Shown here piece by piece: positions 1 to 9,327 of a DNA stretch of 64,000 bases (position 1 is the stretch's first letter; each line of letters opens with the position of its first letter). Made by a program: the position numbers and the translations under genes. The notes under the pieces are model-generated. The model ran no database searches, was not told where the DNA came from, and worked only from the letters and a program-made list of their open reading frames with translations. Origin of the DNA: Paenibacillus luteus (lineage in GTDB: Bacteria > Bacillota > Bacilli > Paenibacillales > Paenibacillaceae); NCBI RefSeq assembly GCF_006542765.1, contig NZ_SKCD01000055.1, positions 275,757 to 339,756 of the forward strand, written 5' to 3'.

Positions 1-1
1 G

Positions 2-205
2 GGCATAGGCATTCCGGAAGCGGACCTCCCGTTTATTTTTGACCGTTTCTATAAGTCGAGCAAAACGCGTGATCTTTCTTCGGCGGGAAGCGGGCTCGGC
101 CTCTCCATCGTGCACAAGCTCGTTTCTTTGCATCAAGGCAGCATTAAAGTAGAGAGCCGCCCGGAAGCGGGCACGTCGGTTATGGTGCAGCTGCCGAGAT
201 TGTAA
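2..205 (+). CDS. Sensor histidine kinase, C-terminal fragment
   Basis: Only the last 67 codons lie in the window; the gene starts upstream of it. The visible part is the end of a GHKL ATPase domain: a GIGIPEADLPFIFDRFYK segment (G1 box and F box) followed by the ATP-lid motif GSGLGLSIVHKL (G2 box) and the terminal strand ending at TAA. This arrangement is typical of HATPase_c domains of EnvZ/PhoR-type membrane sensor kinases. The partner response regulator, expected upstream, is not visible. The next gene, an MMPL transporter on the same strand about 70 bp away, could be a regulated target; that is inference from position only. Confidence 0.9.
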   Translation, partial: GIGIPEADLPFIFDRFYKSSKTRDLSSAGSGLGLSIVHKLVSLHQGSIKVESRPEAGTSVMVQLPRL

Positions 206-275
206 TGTTCCGTTCATCGTTCGTTCATGTTCCTGCTCAATAATGCAGGGGAAGGATAGAACAGGAGGTTCAAAC

Positions 276-2495
276 ATGAACGTGAAACCATTGCAAAAGG
301 TGATTCAATATGTAAGCAGTCCCAGAGGGGCGAAAATAACCCTGTTATGCTGGGTACTGCTCGCGATTGCGTTAACGATAGCAGCTCCCGGAGCAAAGGA
401 GCGTGCAGTAAGCGCAGGGGAGGGCAGCGCCAGCGGGAATAACGCAGCGGCGCAGGCGCAGCGCTTGCTGGAGGAGCAGTTTCCCGCAGTGGAAGGGCTG
501 CCGGCGCTGCTCGTCTTCCACCACGAGCAAGGAATGACAGAGGAACAGCTGAGAGAAATTTCGGCGTTCAGCGCATGGTTGTCCTCGGATTCTAAGCCAG
601 CGGAAATCGATAAAGCGATGCCGTTCCATCAGATGCCTATGCCAGCGCAGCAGCAGCTGTTGTCGGAGGATCACACAACATTGCTTCTAGCTGTAACGGT
701 GAATGAGCATGCGGAGTCGGATCAGATCCTGACTGCGATGGATGAGATTAGGGAGAAATGGGAGCAATCCGGCGCAGCCGATGTGCGGCTTGAGCTGACT
801 GGCCCGGCAGCCATATCCGCTGATACGCTTACGCTATTCCGAAATGCGGATGTCGTGCTTATGCTGGCGACGGTCGTGTTGATTCTCGTGCTGCTCGTCG
901 CCATTTATCGATCACCGCTGCTTGCCATTATTCCTTTAGCGGCGGCAGGACTCGTTTACTCCGTAGTTGACCGGCTAATCGGGCTTGCGGGCAAAGCGGG
1001 CTTGTTCCTCATTGATAAACAATCCCTATCGATTATGATGATTTTGCTGTTCGCGGTCATTACCGATTATTGCTTGTTCGTATTCTCACGCTACCGTGAA
1101 GAGCTGCTGAGAATGGACAACAAACATCAGGCTATGGCATCGGCGATGAAGCATGTTGCTGAGCCAATTCTGTTCAGCGGCGGAACGGTGCTGCTTGCCA
1201 TGCTGGCGTTGTTTGCGGCAACGTTCCAGCCGTACCGTGGCTTCGCGCCGGTATTCTCGGCAGCGGTGGCCGTTATATTGCTGGCGGGTCTTACGCTTGT
1301 GCCAGCGGTGTTCGCGCTATTGGGACGCAAGGCATTTTGGCCGTTTGTGCCTAAGCTTCAGCGGCAGCCGCAGCTCTCGCAAACGAGTGGTGGGCGTCAG
1401 CGATTATGGACAAAAATTGGCGCATTTGTTACAGAGAAGCCGAGGCGTGTGGCTGGTATTCTTCTCACTCTATTGGTGCTGGCAGCAGTTAATAGTTTGG
1501 GCATCAGCTTCTCTTTTAACCTCATGAATTCTTTTCCCGAAAAGCTGGCCTCCCGCCAAGGATTCGAGCTGCTGGAGAAGCACTATCCGCCCGGCGAGCT
1601 CGCTCCTGTAACGATGATACTGAGCAGTGCAAATGACATTGATGCAGATCCTGCGTTTACGGATAAGCTTAGCGCTTTAACGGAGCAAATGATGAAGGAA
1701 GGCGAGGTTGCTTCGGTTAGCCCGGAATTGACGGAGGGGAAGGAATGGTCGATTGAGGCATTGTCTAAAGATAAGCATTCCGTGAAGCTGCAACTGGTTT
1801 TGAAAATGAATCCGTACGATTCGGAAGCCTTAGATACGGTTGAAGGATGGAAGAAGGAGAGTGCTGCTTGGCTGAAGGACAGCGGCTTTGATCCTGCGCT
1901 CCATTCCTTGCAGTTTGCAGGACAAACGGCTGCCCAAGTGGATGTACGAGAGATGAACAAACAGGATACGCTCGTTGTATTCGCGTTAATAGCCTTGCTG
2001 ATTGCGATCATGCTTGCTTGGCAAACCGGCAGCATCAAGCTGGCGATGTTCATGATGGCTACGATCCTCCTATCCTATGCGGCTGCGCTGGGATTAAGCT
2101 GGGGGGTGTTCCACAGCTTGCTGGGCTACGAAACGATCAGCTATCGGCTTCCTATGTATGGTTTTGTCTTTATGGTAGCCTTGGGCGTGGACTACAATAT
2201 TATGCTCGTCTCTCGGGTGCAGGAGGAAGCGGCAAGTCATCCTTGGCGAGAGGCAATACGCCGTGCGGTGGCATCAACGGGCGGCGTTATCTCATCGGCA
2301 GGCATTATTCTGGCAGCCACCTTTGCCGTACTGATGACCCAGCCGCTTCAGGAGCTGTTTCTATTTGGCTTTATGATGGCTGTAGGCATCCTGATGGACA
2401 CTTTCCTCGTTCGCGGCATGCTGCTTCCTGCTTTGATGAGTTTGTTTATGAACGGGAACAAATCCTTTGAATTAACTTCAACAAGAAATATTTAA
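276..2495 (+). CDS. MMPL/RND-family membrane transporter
   Basis: A 739-residue protein with the RND/MMPL plan: one N-terminal membrane helix, an extracytoplasmic loop of about 150 residues, a block of five to six helices containing the ITDYCLFVFSRYREE signature, then a second loop and a second block containing VALGVDYNIMLVSRVQEE. The two Asp-Tyr signatures are the proton-relay motifs of this family. It resembles YdfJ-type MMPL proteins, which export lipids or hydrophobic compounds using the proton gradient; the substrate cannot be told. The ATG at 276 was chosen over one at 243 because AGGAGG precedes it at the usual distance. The sensor kinase fragment just upstream suggests two-component control. 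Confidence 0.9.
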   Translation: MNVKPLQKVIQYVSSPRGAKITLLCWVLLAIALTIAAPGAKERAVSAGEGSASGNNAAAQAQRLLEEQFPAVEGLPALLVFHHEQGMTEEQLREISAFSAWLSSDSKPAEIDKAMPFHQMPMPAQQQLLSEDHTTLLLAVTVNEHAESDQILTAMDEIREKWEQSGAADVRLELTGPAAISADTLTLFRNADVVLMLATVVLILVLLVAIYRSPLLAIIPLAAAGLVYSVVDRLIGLAGKAGLFLIDKQSLSIMMILLFAVITDYCLFVFSRYREELLRMDNKHQAMASAMKHVAEPILFSGGTVLLAMLALFAATFQPYRGFAPVFSAAVAVILLAGLTLVPAVFALLGRKAFWPFVPKLQRQPQLSQTSGGRQRLWTKIGAFVTEKPRRVAGILLTLLVLAAVNSLGISFSFNLMNSFPEKLASRQGFELLEKHYPPGELAPVTMILSSANDIDADPAFTDKLSALTEQMMKEGEVASVSPELTEGKEWSIEALSKDKHSVKLQLVLKMNPYDSEALDTVEGWKKESAAWLKDSGFDPALHSLQFAGQTAAQVDVREMNKQDTLVVFALIALLIAIMLAWQTGSIKLAMFMMATILLSYAAALGLSWGVFHSLLGYETISYRLPMYGFVFMVALGVDYNIMLVSRVQEEAASHPWREAIRRAVASTGGVISSAGIILAATFAVLMTQPLQELFLFGFMMAVGILMDTFLVRGMLLPALMSLFMNGNKSFELTSTRNI

Positions 2496-2571
2496 GTTTA
2501 AAAGGCGAACACTTCATTTCTCCAGAACAATCTTCTCGCTTCGCTTTCACTTCAAATATGTAATTCAGCTT

Positions 2572-2601
2572 AAATAGGCTGTCTGTAAATAGGCTGTCTG
2601 T
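2572..2601. repeat. 15-bp tandem duplication
   Basis: The 15-base unit AAATAGGCTGTCTGT occurs twice without spacing, between the transporter gene and its terminator. It looks like a slippage duplication and no function is evident. Confidence 0.8.
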
Positions 2602-2625
2602 GTAGCAACAAATACACACAATCGA

Positions 2626-2666
2626 AAGCTCCCTCCTCTTGCTTCAAACAAGATGAGGGAGTTTTT
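2626..2666 (+). terminator. Rho-independent terminator after the MMPL gene
   Basis: A 13-bp stem with one mismatch (CTCCCTCCTCTTG paired with CAAGATGAGGGAG) and a 7-base loop is followed directly by TTTTT. It lies about 130 bp after the transporter stop codon. Confidence 0.85.
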
Positions 2667-2960
2667 GATGACGCGCAGGCAATGCTGGAGCGGAATAAGG
2701 CCTACTTGCCGCAGTTTTTTGTAGAAGTTGGTGCAGCTGAACAAAGAATGGCGTCCTGGAGCTGAATAGGCTGCTGGGGCGTCTTTTGCATGATTAGGGC
2801 AGCCAAGATGTTTAGAATGGCTCTTTTTTTGCACCCAAAGGCCAAGTCGCATTCCGAAAGCAGAACTGGTAATGTAGATAGAGAGGGCGCAAGCTGATGG
2901 AATCTTACGCGGAGCAACCTCTGCTCGTTATGCTGCTTTTCAACTTTAGCCTTTGTAAAG
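2667..2960. other. Intergenic stretch without a supported gene
   Basis: About 300 bp between the terminator and the oxidoreductase. Two overlapping minus-strand frames of 93-95 codons are open here, but neither has a convincing ribosome binding site or recognisable motif. It could be a decayed gene, but nothing in it can be identified. Confidence 0.4.
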
Positions 2961-2976
2961 GCATGGAGGTCTTTGG

Positions 2977-3963
2977 ATGTCAATGTTTAAAGCGCTGGTG
3001 CTTAATCAAATAGATAATAAAATCATTGCAGAAACCAGGCTACTAGAGAGGAGTGATTTGCCTGCGGGCGATCTGCTCATTCGGGTAGCGTATTCGAGCG
3101 TGAATTATAAAGATGCGTTGGCATTCAAGGTGAACGGCGGCGTTGTAAAGAGCTATCCATTCGTGCCCGGCATTGATTTGGCCGGAACGGTTATCTCGAG
3201 TGAGAACGAGCGGTTCCGGGCTGGCGATGAGGTCATAATAACCGGTTATGGGCTTGGCGTCAGCCATTTTGGCGGCTATAGCGAATATGCGCGAGTACCA
3301 GCGGAGTGGGCGGTTAGGCTGCCGAGTGGTCTTTCCTTGAAGGAAGCGATGATTATGGGGACGGCGGGCTTCACGGCGGCGCTGTCGGTTTATGAGCTTC
3401 AGCAAAATGGGGTTCGCCCCGAGGATGGCGAGATACTGGTAACGGGAGCGACCGGTGGCGTCGGGAGTGTTGCGGCTGCGATTGCAGCCAAGCTTGGCTA
3501 TGAAGTGGTTGCCAGTACAGGGAAGCTCGATAAGCATGATTACTTGAAAGCGCTTGGTGTGAAACGGATAATTTCTCGAGAAGAGCTTGCGACCGGATCA
3601 AAGCGAGCGCTGGACAAGCAGCTTTGGGCTGGAGCCATCGACTGTGTCGGCGGTGAAGCCTTGTCTATGCTTCTGCCGCAGATGAAGTACGGTGGGGTTG
3701 TTGCTGCGAGCGGCTTAACTGGGGGTTCGGAGCTCTCCATGACAGTTTTCCCTTTTATTATTAGAGGAGTTCGTCTTATTGGCATTGATTCGGTTATGGC
3801 AAGCATGGAAAATCGTATTCGGGTATGGGAGAGATTGGCGGGTGCGTATAAGCCAGTGAATCTTGATGAGTTGTGCGAGGAAATTTCGCTGAATCAGGTA
3901 AGTGAACGGGTGGCAATGTTATTAAAAGGGCAATCGAGCGGTCGAGCAATTGTGAAGCTGTAG
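2977..3963 (+). CDS. yhfP: YhdH/YhfP-family quinone oxidoreductase (acryloyl-CoA reductase type)
   Basis: A 328-residue medium-chain dehydrogenase/reductase without zinc ligands. The N-terminal GroES-like part carries SSVNYKDALA and PGIDLAGTV, and the Rossmann part carries the nucleotide-binding motif VTGATGGVGSVA around residue 150. These features and the length match the YhdH/YhfP (AcuI) group of NADPH-dependent enzymes, which reduce acryloyl-CoA or quinone-like substrates; the exact substrate is not shown. The ATG at 2977 has GGAGG seven bases upstream. It is transcribed alone, ending at a hairpin shared with the convergent DUF4395 gene. Confidence 0.88.
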   Translation: MSMFKALVLNQIDNKIIAETRLLERSDLPAGDLLIRVAYSSVNYKDALAFKVNGGVVKSYPFVPGIDLAGTVISSENERFRAGDEVIITGYGLGVSHFGGYSEYARVPAEWAVRLPSGLSLKEAMIMGTAGFTAALSVYELQQNGVRPEDGEILVTGATGGVGSVAAAIAAKLGYEVVASTGKLDKHDYLKALGVKRIISREELATGSKRALDKQLWAGAIDCVGGEALSMLLPQMKYGGVVAASGLTGGSELSMTVFPFIIRGVRLIGIDSVMASMENRIRVWERLAGAYKPVNLDELCEEISLNQVSERVAMLLKGQSSGRAIVKL

Positions 3964-3996
3964 GGAAGGGGAGGCAGATCATAGATTTTCAGCAAC

Positions 3997-4045
3997 GAAT
4001 AAGGTTGATCCCTTTTCTATAGAGGGTTCAGCCTTATTCATCCTT
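3997..4045. terminator. Hairpin between convergent genes
   Basis: GAATAAGG at 3997 pairs with CCTTATTC at 4032, with an inner GATCCCT/AGGGTTC extension. The T-tract is poor on both strands, so it is a weaker terminator candidate serving both convergent genes. Confidence 0.55.
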
Positions 4046-4080
4046 GTGGGAGCTGGAGATGGAGGTCAGGCAGAGCGTGC

Positions 4081-4515
4081 TTATGATCCTCTGTTCAGTC
4101 GCTGACGTGCGCGGAACTGCTTGAACTGAAAATATAACGTACAGCCGATGCAATATCCGAGAATGGCAGCCAGGGCAGCAGCGCCCATCATGCCTGCAAA
4201 AACATAACCAGCTACAGACCAGCTAAGTGCGAAGCTTAGCAAAGCAAAGGTGAGGAAGCCTACACCGAGTGAGTTGTTAAAGCGCTGCAGCTCGGCTGCT
4301 TCCGTTTGGGCTGAAGCTACGTAACGGGTGAGGAACGGGCGGGCAACGCGAATAAACAAATTGGCTTTCGGGCCGAAGATGAGTCCTGTCACCTGAATAA
4401 TCCATAGCGCAGCGATGAGCCACGGCAATTGAAGTCCTATGGCGATAAGGAGTACAACGACAATACCAGTCTGATTACTGCGAACGTACGGGATTGGGAT
4501 CTCCTTCATGCGCAA
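4081..4515 (-). CDS. DUF4395 integral membrane protein
   Basis: A membrane protein of about 144 residues with hydrophobic segments around 15-45 and 80-125. It carries the DUF4395 hallmarks: an N-terminal VRSNQTGIV, a central LQRFNNSLGV segment and a C-terminal GYCIGCTLYFQ with two cysteines. The biochemical role of this family is not known; members often sit near thioredoxin-like or sulfur-transfer proteins, but none is nearby here. The start is uncertain: TTG at 4515 lies six bases after AAGGAAAG, while the first ATG (4509) is twelve bases away. Another in-frame TTG lies at 4521. Confidence 0.8.
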   Translation of the reverse strand: MRMKEIPIPYVRSNQTGIVVVLLIAIGLQLPWLIAALWIIQVTGLIFGPKANLFIRVARPFLTRYVASAQTEAAELQRFNNSLGVGFLTFALLSFALSWSVAGYVFAGMMGAAALAAILGYCIGCTLYFQFKQFRARQRLNRGS

Positions 4516-4737
4516 AACCAACTTTCCTTATTGGATTTATTTAGTTTAATAGTAATGAATTCCGAATGATTTGGCAAGAGTTTGTAAGCGATCTTAAAAA
4601 ATATAAATAGCTCTAAAGTGAGGAGTGAAAATATATTAAATGATAACTTTCGACAACCCCCTATTTAATTTGCTTTTCATATATAATAGATTCGTACATC
4701 TAAAGAACTAATTTCCTAATAAGAGGTAGATTAATAG

Positions 4738-4986
4738 GTGAATCTAACTGCCCACGAGCTTGGACGATTACTGAAGCAGCATGTCCGTTTTCTGCTATAG
4801 TACGGCCAAGTTACGCTTATTAGCAAGGAGCTTGCAGAGCAGACTTTTACCCTCACATTTGAAACAGCATTTGCGAAAAACTCCTTCCTTAGGCAATGCT
4901 TTTAAGAAAATCCAATGACATCTAAGTGGCTAACCGTTTCTAACGGACGGAAGCCAGTGCTAGAAGATATGAGCAAGGAGCATTAA
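4738..4986 (+). pseudogene. Candidate decayed reading frame with two in-frame stops
   Basis: An 83-codon frame starts at a GTG preceded by AGAGGT and, further up, TATAAT at 4682. It ends at TAA (4984) and is broken by TAG at 4798 and TAA at 4903. The conceptual translation between stops is protein-like, for example QVTLISKELAEQTFTLTFET, with charged and hydrophobic residues alternating as in real proteins. The family is not recognised. It may be a remnant gene upstream of the cyclase operon; alternatively it is chance coding appearance in a 520-bp spacer. Confidence 0.35.
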
Positions 4987-5070
4987 AGCTATGAAGAAAT
5001 ACTTTGCGTTCCCTGCTGGAAGCGGCTACATCTAATCAGTTAAATGGAACAAAAAAGAAAGGAGGCTGCT

Positions 5071-6834
5071 ATGAAGCTTAAGCTTATCCATATCATTGCC
5101 GTAATGACGGCGCTGTCCGTGTTCCTGATGTATAGGGGATCGTTGGATACGATGGACTATTTCTTCCAAGACCGGTTTATGCAAAAGGAAGGCGATATTG
5201 ACACTCGAATTGCCATTATCGCCATTGATGACGAGAGTGTAACTGAATATGGGAGTTGGCCTTGGAACCGTAATGTTCATGCGCAGCTTATTGATACGCT
5301 TGCCCAAGGGGAGCCGGCGGTCATTGCCTTTGACGTCACGTTCCCTGCGCCTTCGGCGGATGATACTTCCTCAGATGAAGCATTAATTGCTGCTGTAGCG
5401 CAAGCGGGCAATGTTATCATGCCGGTATATGGCACATTTGCTTCCTCTGCCAAACAAGGTACGATTGAAGCGCTTGAGATGTCGGAACCATTCCCGGAGC
5501 TTAAAGCAGCAGTCGCTGCGGTCGGTCATATTAATACCATCCCTGACCGCGACCGGGTTGTCCGGAACTCCCTTTACAGCTTTCAGTATCAAGGGGAGGC
5601 AGTCGAGAGTTTTTCTTGGGTCATTTATCAAATGTTTATGGAGCGCGCGGGCGAAACAGTTGATTCGGAAATGCTGCCGCTGGACGCATTTGGGCGGTTT
5701 CATATCCCTTATAGCGGCAAACCTGAACAGTTTGAAGCCATTTCTTATTCTGCCGTGCTGAACGGCGATGTGCCGGCGGATTATTTTAAAGACCGCATTG
5801 TTCTCATTGGACCTTATGCGACAGGGTTTAAAGATGACTATTTGACTCCGTTGCAAGTGAAGAATCCCATGTACGGGGTCGAGATTCATGCGAACATTAT
5901 TCAGGCGCTAATGGATCGGCATTTGAAGCGCGAGCTTGATTGGAAATGGAATGCGCTTATTTTGCTTATCGCAGCGGCGCTGGCCTATTATTTGTTCCGA
6001 AAGTGGAACATGCTGATTTCTTTCTTGTCCGTTGCGGTACTTATTGTGGTTTTTGTAGTGGGAAGCAGCTACTTGTATGGCAAGGGAATCATTGTCTCAA
6101 TCGGATATGCCGTGCCACTGCTCATTATTAGCTGTATTGTGGTTGTTGGCTTTCATTATGTGGAGGAACTGCTGGAGCGACGGAGGGTTACCGATATATT
6201 TGGGAGGTACGTAGCGCCCGAGGTCGTTAACCAGATTTTGAAAAATGGCGACGAAGGACTGAAGCTCGGCGGAACGCGCCGGGAGCTAACTGTTTTGTTT
6301 GTCGATATCCGCGGCTTTACGCCTCTCTCGGAGAAGGCGGAGCCAGAGGAAATCGTTGAAATATTAAATGAGTACCTCGATCTGGCGGCCAATTGCATCT
6401 TTAAGTTTGATGGAACGCTAGATAAGTTCATTGGCGATGCGGCCATGGCTATTTTTAACGCGCCGCTGCTGCTTGAGGATCATCCAATGCGAGCCGTCCA
6501 GGCCGCTTGGGCGATGAAGGAAGGCTCGGCTGCGCTGGAGCGCAAGCTCATTGAACGTTTTGGCTTTGGCGTGAAGTTTGGTCTCGGCATTCATACGGGT
6601 CCTGCCGTCTTCGGCAACATTGGGTCAAAAAGCAGGATGGATTATACAGCCATTGGCGATACGGTCAATACGACGGCGCGGCTGGAGAGCAACGCAAAGC
6701 CAGGCCAAATTATTTTGAGCGATGCGGTGTATCAAGCGGTTAAGGATCGAATTAAGGCGAGTTCGCTTGGGGAGATCAAGGTTAAAGGGAAAGAGCAAGG
6801 CATTACGATCTATGAATTGGAGGGATTGCGATGA
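5071..6834 (+). CDS. CHASE2-domain class III adenylate cyclase
   Basis: A 587-residue membrane enzyme predicted to make cyclic AMP. It has one N-terminal helix, an extracytoplasmic CHASE2 sensor domain (about residues 25-275, beginning IAIIAIDDESVTEYGSWPW), three membrane helices near 290-375, and a cytoplasmic cyclase domain from about 400. Catalytic features visible are the metal-binding Asp in LFVDIRGFTPLSE and FIGDAAMAIF, the adenine-selecting Lys of LDKFIGD, and AIGDTVNTTARLES with the Asp, Asn and Arg of active cyclases. An ATG at 5071 follows AGGAGG; one at 5044 lacks this. The stop overlaps the start of the FecR gene (ATGA), so the two are probably translationally coupled. Confidence 0.92.
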   Translation: MKLKLIHIIAVMTALSVFLMYRGSLDTMDYFFQDRFMQKEGDIDTRIAIIAIDDESVTEYGSWPWNRNVHAQLIDTLAQGEPAVIAFDVTFPAPSADDTSSDEALIAAVAQAGNVIMPVYGTFASSAKQGTIEALEMSEPFPELKAAVAAVGHINTIPDRDRVVRNSLYSFQYQGEAVESFSWVIYQMFMERAGETVDSEMLPLDAFGRFHIPYSGKPEQFEAISYSAVLNGDVPADYFKDRIVLIGPYATGFKDDYLTPLQVKNPMYGVEIHANIIQALMDRHLKRELDWKWNALILLIAAALAYYLFRKWNMLISFLSVAVLIVVFVVGSSYLYGKGIIVSIGYAVPLLIISCIVVVGFHYVEELLERRRVTDIFGRYVAPEVVNQILKNGDEGLKLGGTRRELTVLFVDIRGFTPLSEKAEPEEIVEILNEYLDLAANCIFKFDGTLDKFIGDAAMAIFNAPLLLEDHPMRAVQAAWAMKEGSAALERKLIERFGFGVKFGLGIHTGPAVFGNIGSKSRMDYTAIGDTVNTTARLESNAKPGQIILSDAVYQAVKDRIKASSLGEIKVKGKEQGITIYELEGLR

Positions 6835-9299
6835 AGACATTGAAGTTGATGTTCATTTCTTTGCTCGTCATGGCGCTTGTTCTGCCTACGGCAGTGTTTG
6901 CGAAGGACACGGATAAAGCGGGAAAAGTGACGACCGTAGCGGGCAAAGCGGAAGTGAAAAAGAGCGGCGGCTCCAAGAAGTTTAATGCTTTTAAAGGGAT
7001 GGCCATTACGCAGGGCGATACGATCATGACGGGTAGTGATGGTAAGATAACGATGGATCTGGACAGTGACAAAGAGGTGACCATCGGAACGGATACGACG
7101 CTGGTTGTCAGTGAGCTTGTCAAAAGCGCTAAAGCGCTTAGCGGCAAGACGAGCCTTAGCTTGTTGAAGGGCAAAGTAGTCATTTCGATTAAAAAGAAGC
7201 TGGATGGCGACTCTCGTTTTGAGATTGAGACGCCGACAGCGATTATGGGTGTGATGGGCACGCAGTTTGCCGTCCGATATGAGGATGAGCAAAGCTATGT
7301 TGGCGTCTTTGAAGGCGCTGTGAAAACCAAGCATGGTGACAAGCGTGCGGAAGAGACCCTTGTGAACCCTAATGAACAGCTGCAGTTGGACCAAAAGGGA
7401 GAGGGAAAGAAAGAGAAGTTAGACTATCTCGACCTTCCACTTATTGGTTTGGAACATTACCTGCAACTGCTAGAGAAGGATGCCAAATCCGACAAGTCGT
7501 TAATTGTTCTGGTGAAGCAGCAAATTGAAAAATTGAAAAAAGAAGAAGCTGCTGCAGCCGCTAATGCGAATGCAGTGTCAACGGCTGACTCCACCATCGT
7601 ATATGAGGATAAAGCGGGTCAAACCGGCGGTGGAGGTGGCGGCAGCATAATTACGCCGACGGCTACTCCGACACCGGCTCCTACGGTGACGCCGACTGTG
7701 GCGCCAACGGCGACACCACCGGTGATGCCTACGGATGAACCGGTTGCAACGCCTACAATCGCGCCTACGGAAGGACCGGTTGCAACACCGACGATAGAGC
7801 CGTCGCCTATACCGACTGAGTTGCCTCTGGCGCCGCCTGTGCTGGATGTCTCGACATTTTATGGCAGTCTGTATACTTATATGAGAAATGATAAAGCTTT
7901 TATATTACCTTTTACAACAAATATTGCCCTCAACAACGTAAATAATATTACTCCTGCTGATGCTTCTCAAGTCATCAAATTTGAGATTTTTCAGCCTGAA
8001 ACCGAGGGTTATATTGATCGCACCGAGATGGTAGATAAAATCTCCATCGATTCATCTTTTCCTGACCGGATGTATATTGAACTGCGAGAAGCTGTTGCAT
8101 ATGGCTCTGATATTCGAATCACCGTCTACGCTAACCAGCTTAAAAATGCTGATACTGGCGCTGTGCAAGCCGTCGATCAGGTTACTGTAAATGTAGATGG
8201 GAATGAGGGTTTTGAATTCAAATTCAAGGAGGATTACACCCAGTTTGATTATATTCATGGGGACCCTGATTCACAGGTAGATTGGATGGCAGCGTTTAGT
8301 TCTCTCGGTTACCAGTACGATATGCGGTATGCTGAGGTGACTAGGATCTGTTCTGCTGATGATGAATGTCCGCCAGAATATGTATATAATTTAAATGATA
8401 TTATGAGTGTTTCCACTAGCGTTTCTCCCTCTTACCAAACGATTTTGAGTGTTACGTTATATGGTTCTTATTTTGCTAGCGAGGATTTGGATGTTGGTTT
8501 GTATAAAATAAGCATTCATCCCGTCGATAGAAATGATAATCCCGTTGAAGGGACGATCGACATCTACGCAAATGTTCGCAGGGCTGCTCCGCCAGAACCG
8601 TTGAGCGAATCCGCGTATATGAGTGATGCTTCAACATTGGTTCTGCCGTTTACTACGCTGCTTGTAAAGTCGCGTTCTGTGCTTGGAGACGGCTTGGCTG
8701 TTAAGGTTTGCGACTTTGGAGAGTCTCCTCCGCTAGTCGAGGGTGGCGAAAATGAAGGTGACCAGCCATGCACAAATGTTAGCGTTGATAGCGTGACTGT
8801 GGACCCTGAGAGCGCCGATCAATTAATCGTGGTACTTTCTAATCCTATGGAATACGGAGCGAATATCAAGGTTGTAATTGAACCGTGGGCATGGCTAAAT
8901 CCGGAAACCATGGATGTACAGAAAGAAGAACATAACTTTTACTTAAGAAGTGCGGCTACTCTGCAACCTTATTACGTTCAATTCCTTTATGATAGCCTGG
9001 GACAAACGGACGAAAAAGTCACGATTCATACGCTTGGATATGATATCGGAGAAATCAGAATGTATTGCTATGGATTCGCTGGGTCCTGTGAAGGATTTGA
9101 GCCTCCTTATAGATTAGAGGATGAAGTTTATCGATTGACAGGCGATGGGGCAACTCGCGAGCTGACTCTGTTAGGCTCTTACTTTAATCAGCCTTATGTT
9201 AGGCCTGGCGTGTATGTGCTCTACATCCCCATTATGCAAAACGGCGAACAAATTGACGAAATTTACTTGAATGTATTGATTAGTCCGCCGCCTCTATAA
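6831..9299 (+). CDS. Exported FecR-domain protein with Pro/Thr-rich linker
   Basis: An 822-residue protein with a signal peptide (about 1-25, ending PTAVFAKD). A FecR domain follows at about 30-150 (GDTIMTGSDGKITMDL and TPTAIMGVMGTQFAVRYED), then a charged helical stretch, a Gly-rich turn, and a Thr/Pro linker with repeated TPTPAP-like units near 270-340. Two related Ig-like or CopC-like segments make up the rest; each has a related opening (AFILPFTTNIAL and TLVLPFTTLLVK). FecR domains in such proteins are taken to sense or bind extracellular ligands. It is coupled to the CHASE2 cyclase, so it may feed a signal to that enzyme. Its C-terminal half is more AT-rich than the first. Confidence 0.82.
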   Translation: MKTLKLMFISLLVMALVLPTAVFAKDTDKAGKVTTVAGKAEVKKSGGSKKFNAFKGMAITQGDTIMTGSDGKITMDLDSDKEVTIGTDTTLVVSELVKSAKALSGKTSLSLLKGKVVISIKKKLDGDSRFEIETPTAIMGVMGTQFAVRYEDEQSYVGVFEGAVKTKHGDKRAEETLVNPNEQLQLDQKGEGKKEKLDYLDLPLIGLEHYLQLLEKDAKSDKSLIVLVKQQIEKLKKEEAAAAANANAVSTADSTIVYEDKAGQTGGGGGGSIITPTATPTPAPTVTPTVAPTATPPVMPTDEPVATPTIAPTEGPVATPTIEPSPIPTELPLAPPVLDVSTFYGSLYTYMRNDKAFILPFTTNIALNNVNNITPADASQVIKFEIFQPETEGYIDRTEMVDKISIDSSFPDRMYIELREAVAYGSDIRITVYANQLKNADTGAVQAVDQVTVNVDGNEGFEFKFKEDYTQFDYIHGDPDSQVDWMAAFSSLGYQYDMRYAEVTRICSADDECPPEYVYNLNDIMSVSTSVSPSYQTILSVTLYGSYFASEDLDVGLYKISIHPVDRNDNPVEGTIDIYANVRRAAPPEPLSESAYMSDASTLVLPFTTLLVKSRSVLGDGLAVKVCDFGESPPLVEGGENEGDQPCTNVSVDSVTVDPESADQLIVVLSNPMEYGANIKVVIEPWAWLNPETMDVQKEEHNFYLRSAATLQPYYVQFLYDSLGQTDEKVTIHTLGYDIGEIRMYCYGFAGSCEGFEPPYRLEDEVYRLTGDGATRELTLLGSYFNQPYVRPGVYVLYIPIMQNGEQIDEIYLNVLISPPPL

Positions 9300-9327
9300 A
9301 ATATGAGAAGCCGAAAGGAGCACTCCC

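Noticed and set aside
1583..2053. 156-codon minus-strand frame inside the MMPL gene
   Set aside because: Antisense shadow of a well-supported transporter; no independent evidence.
2565..2983. Two overlapping minus-strand frames after the MMPL gene
   Set aside because: No ribosome site or recognisable family; one runs through the terminator hairpin and tandem duplication. A decayed element cannot be excluded but cannot be supported.
3043..3537. 164-codon minus-strand frame inside the oxidoreductase gene
   Set aside because: It lies wholly antisense to a clear MDR-family gene and lacks a ribosome binding site and recognisable motifs.
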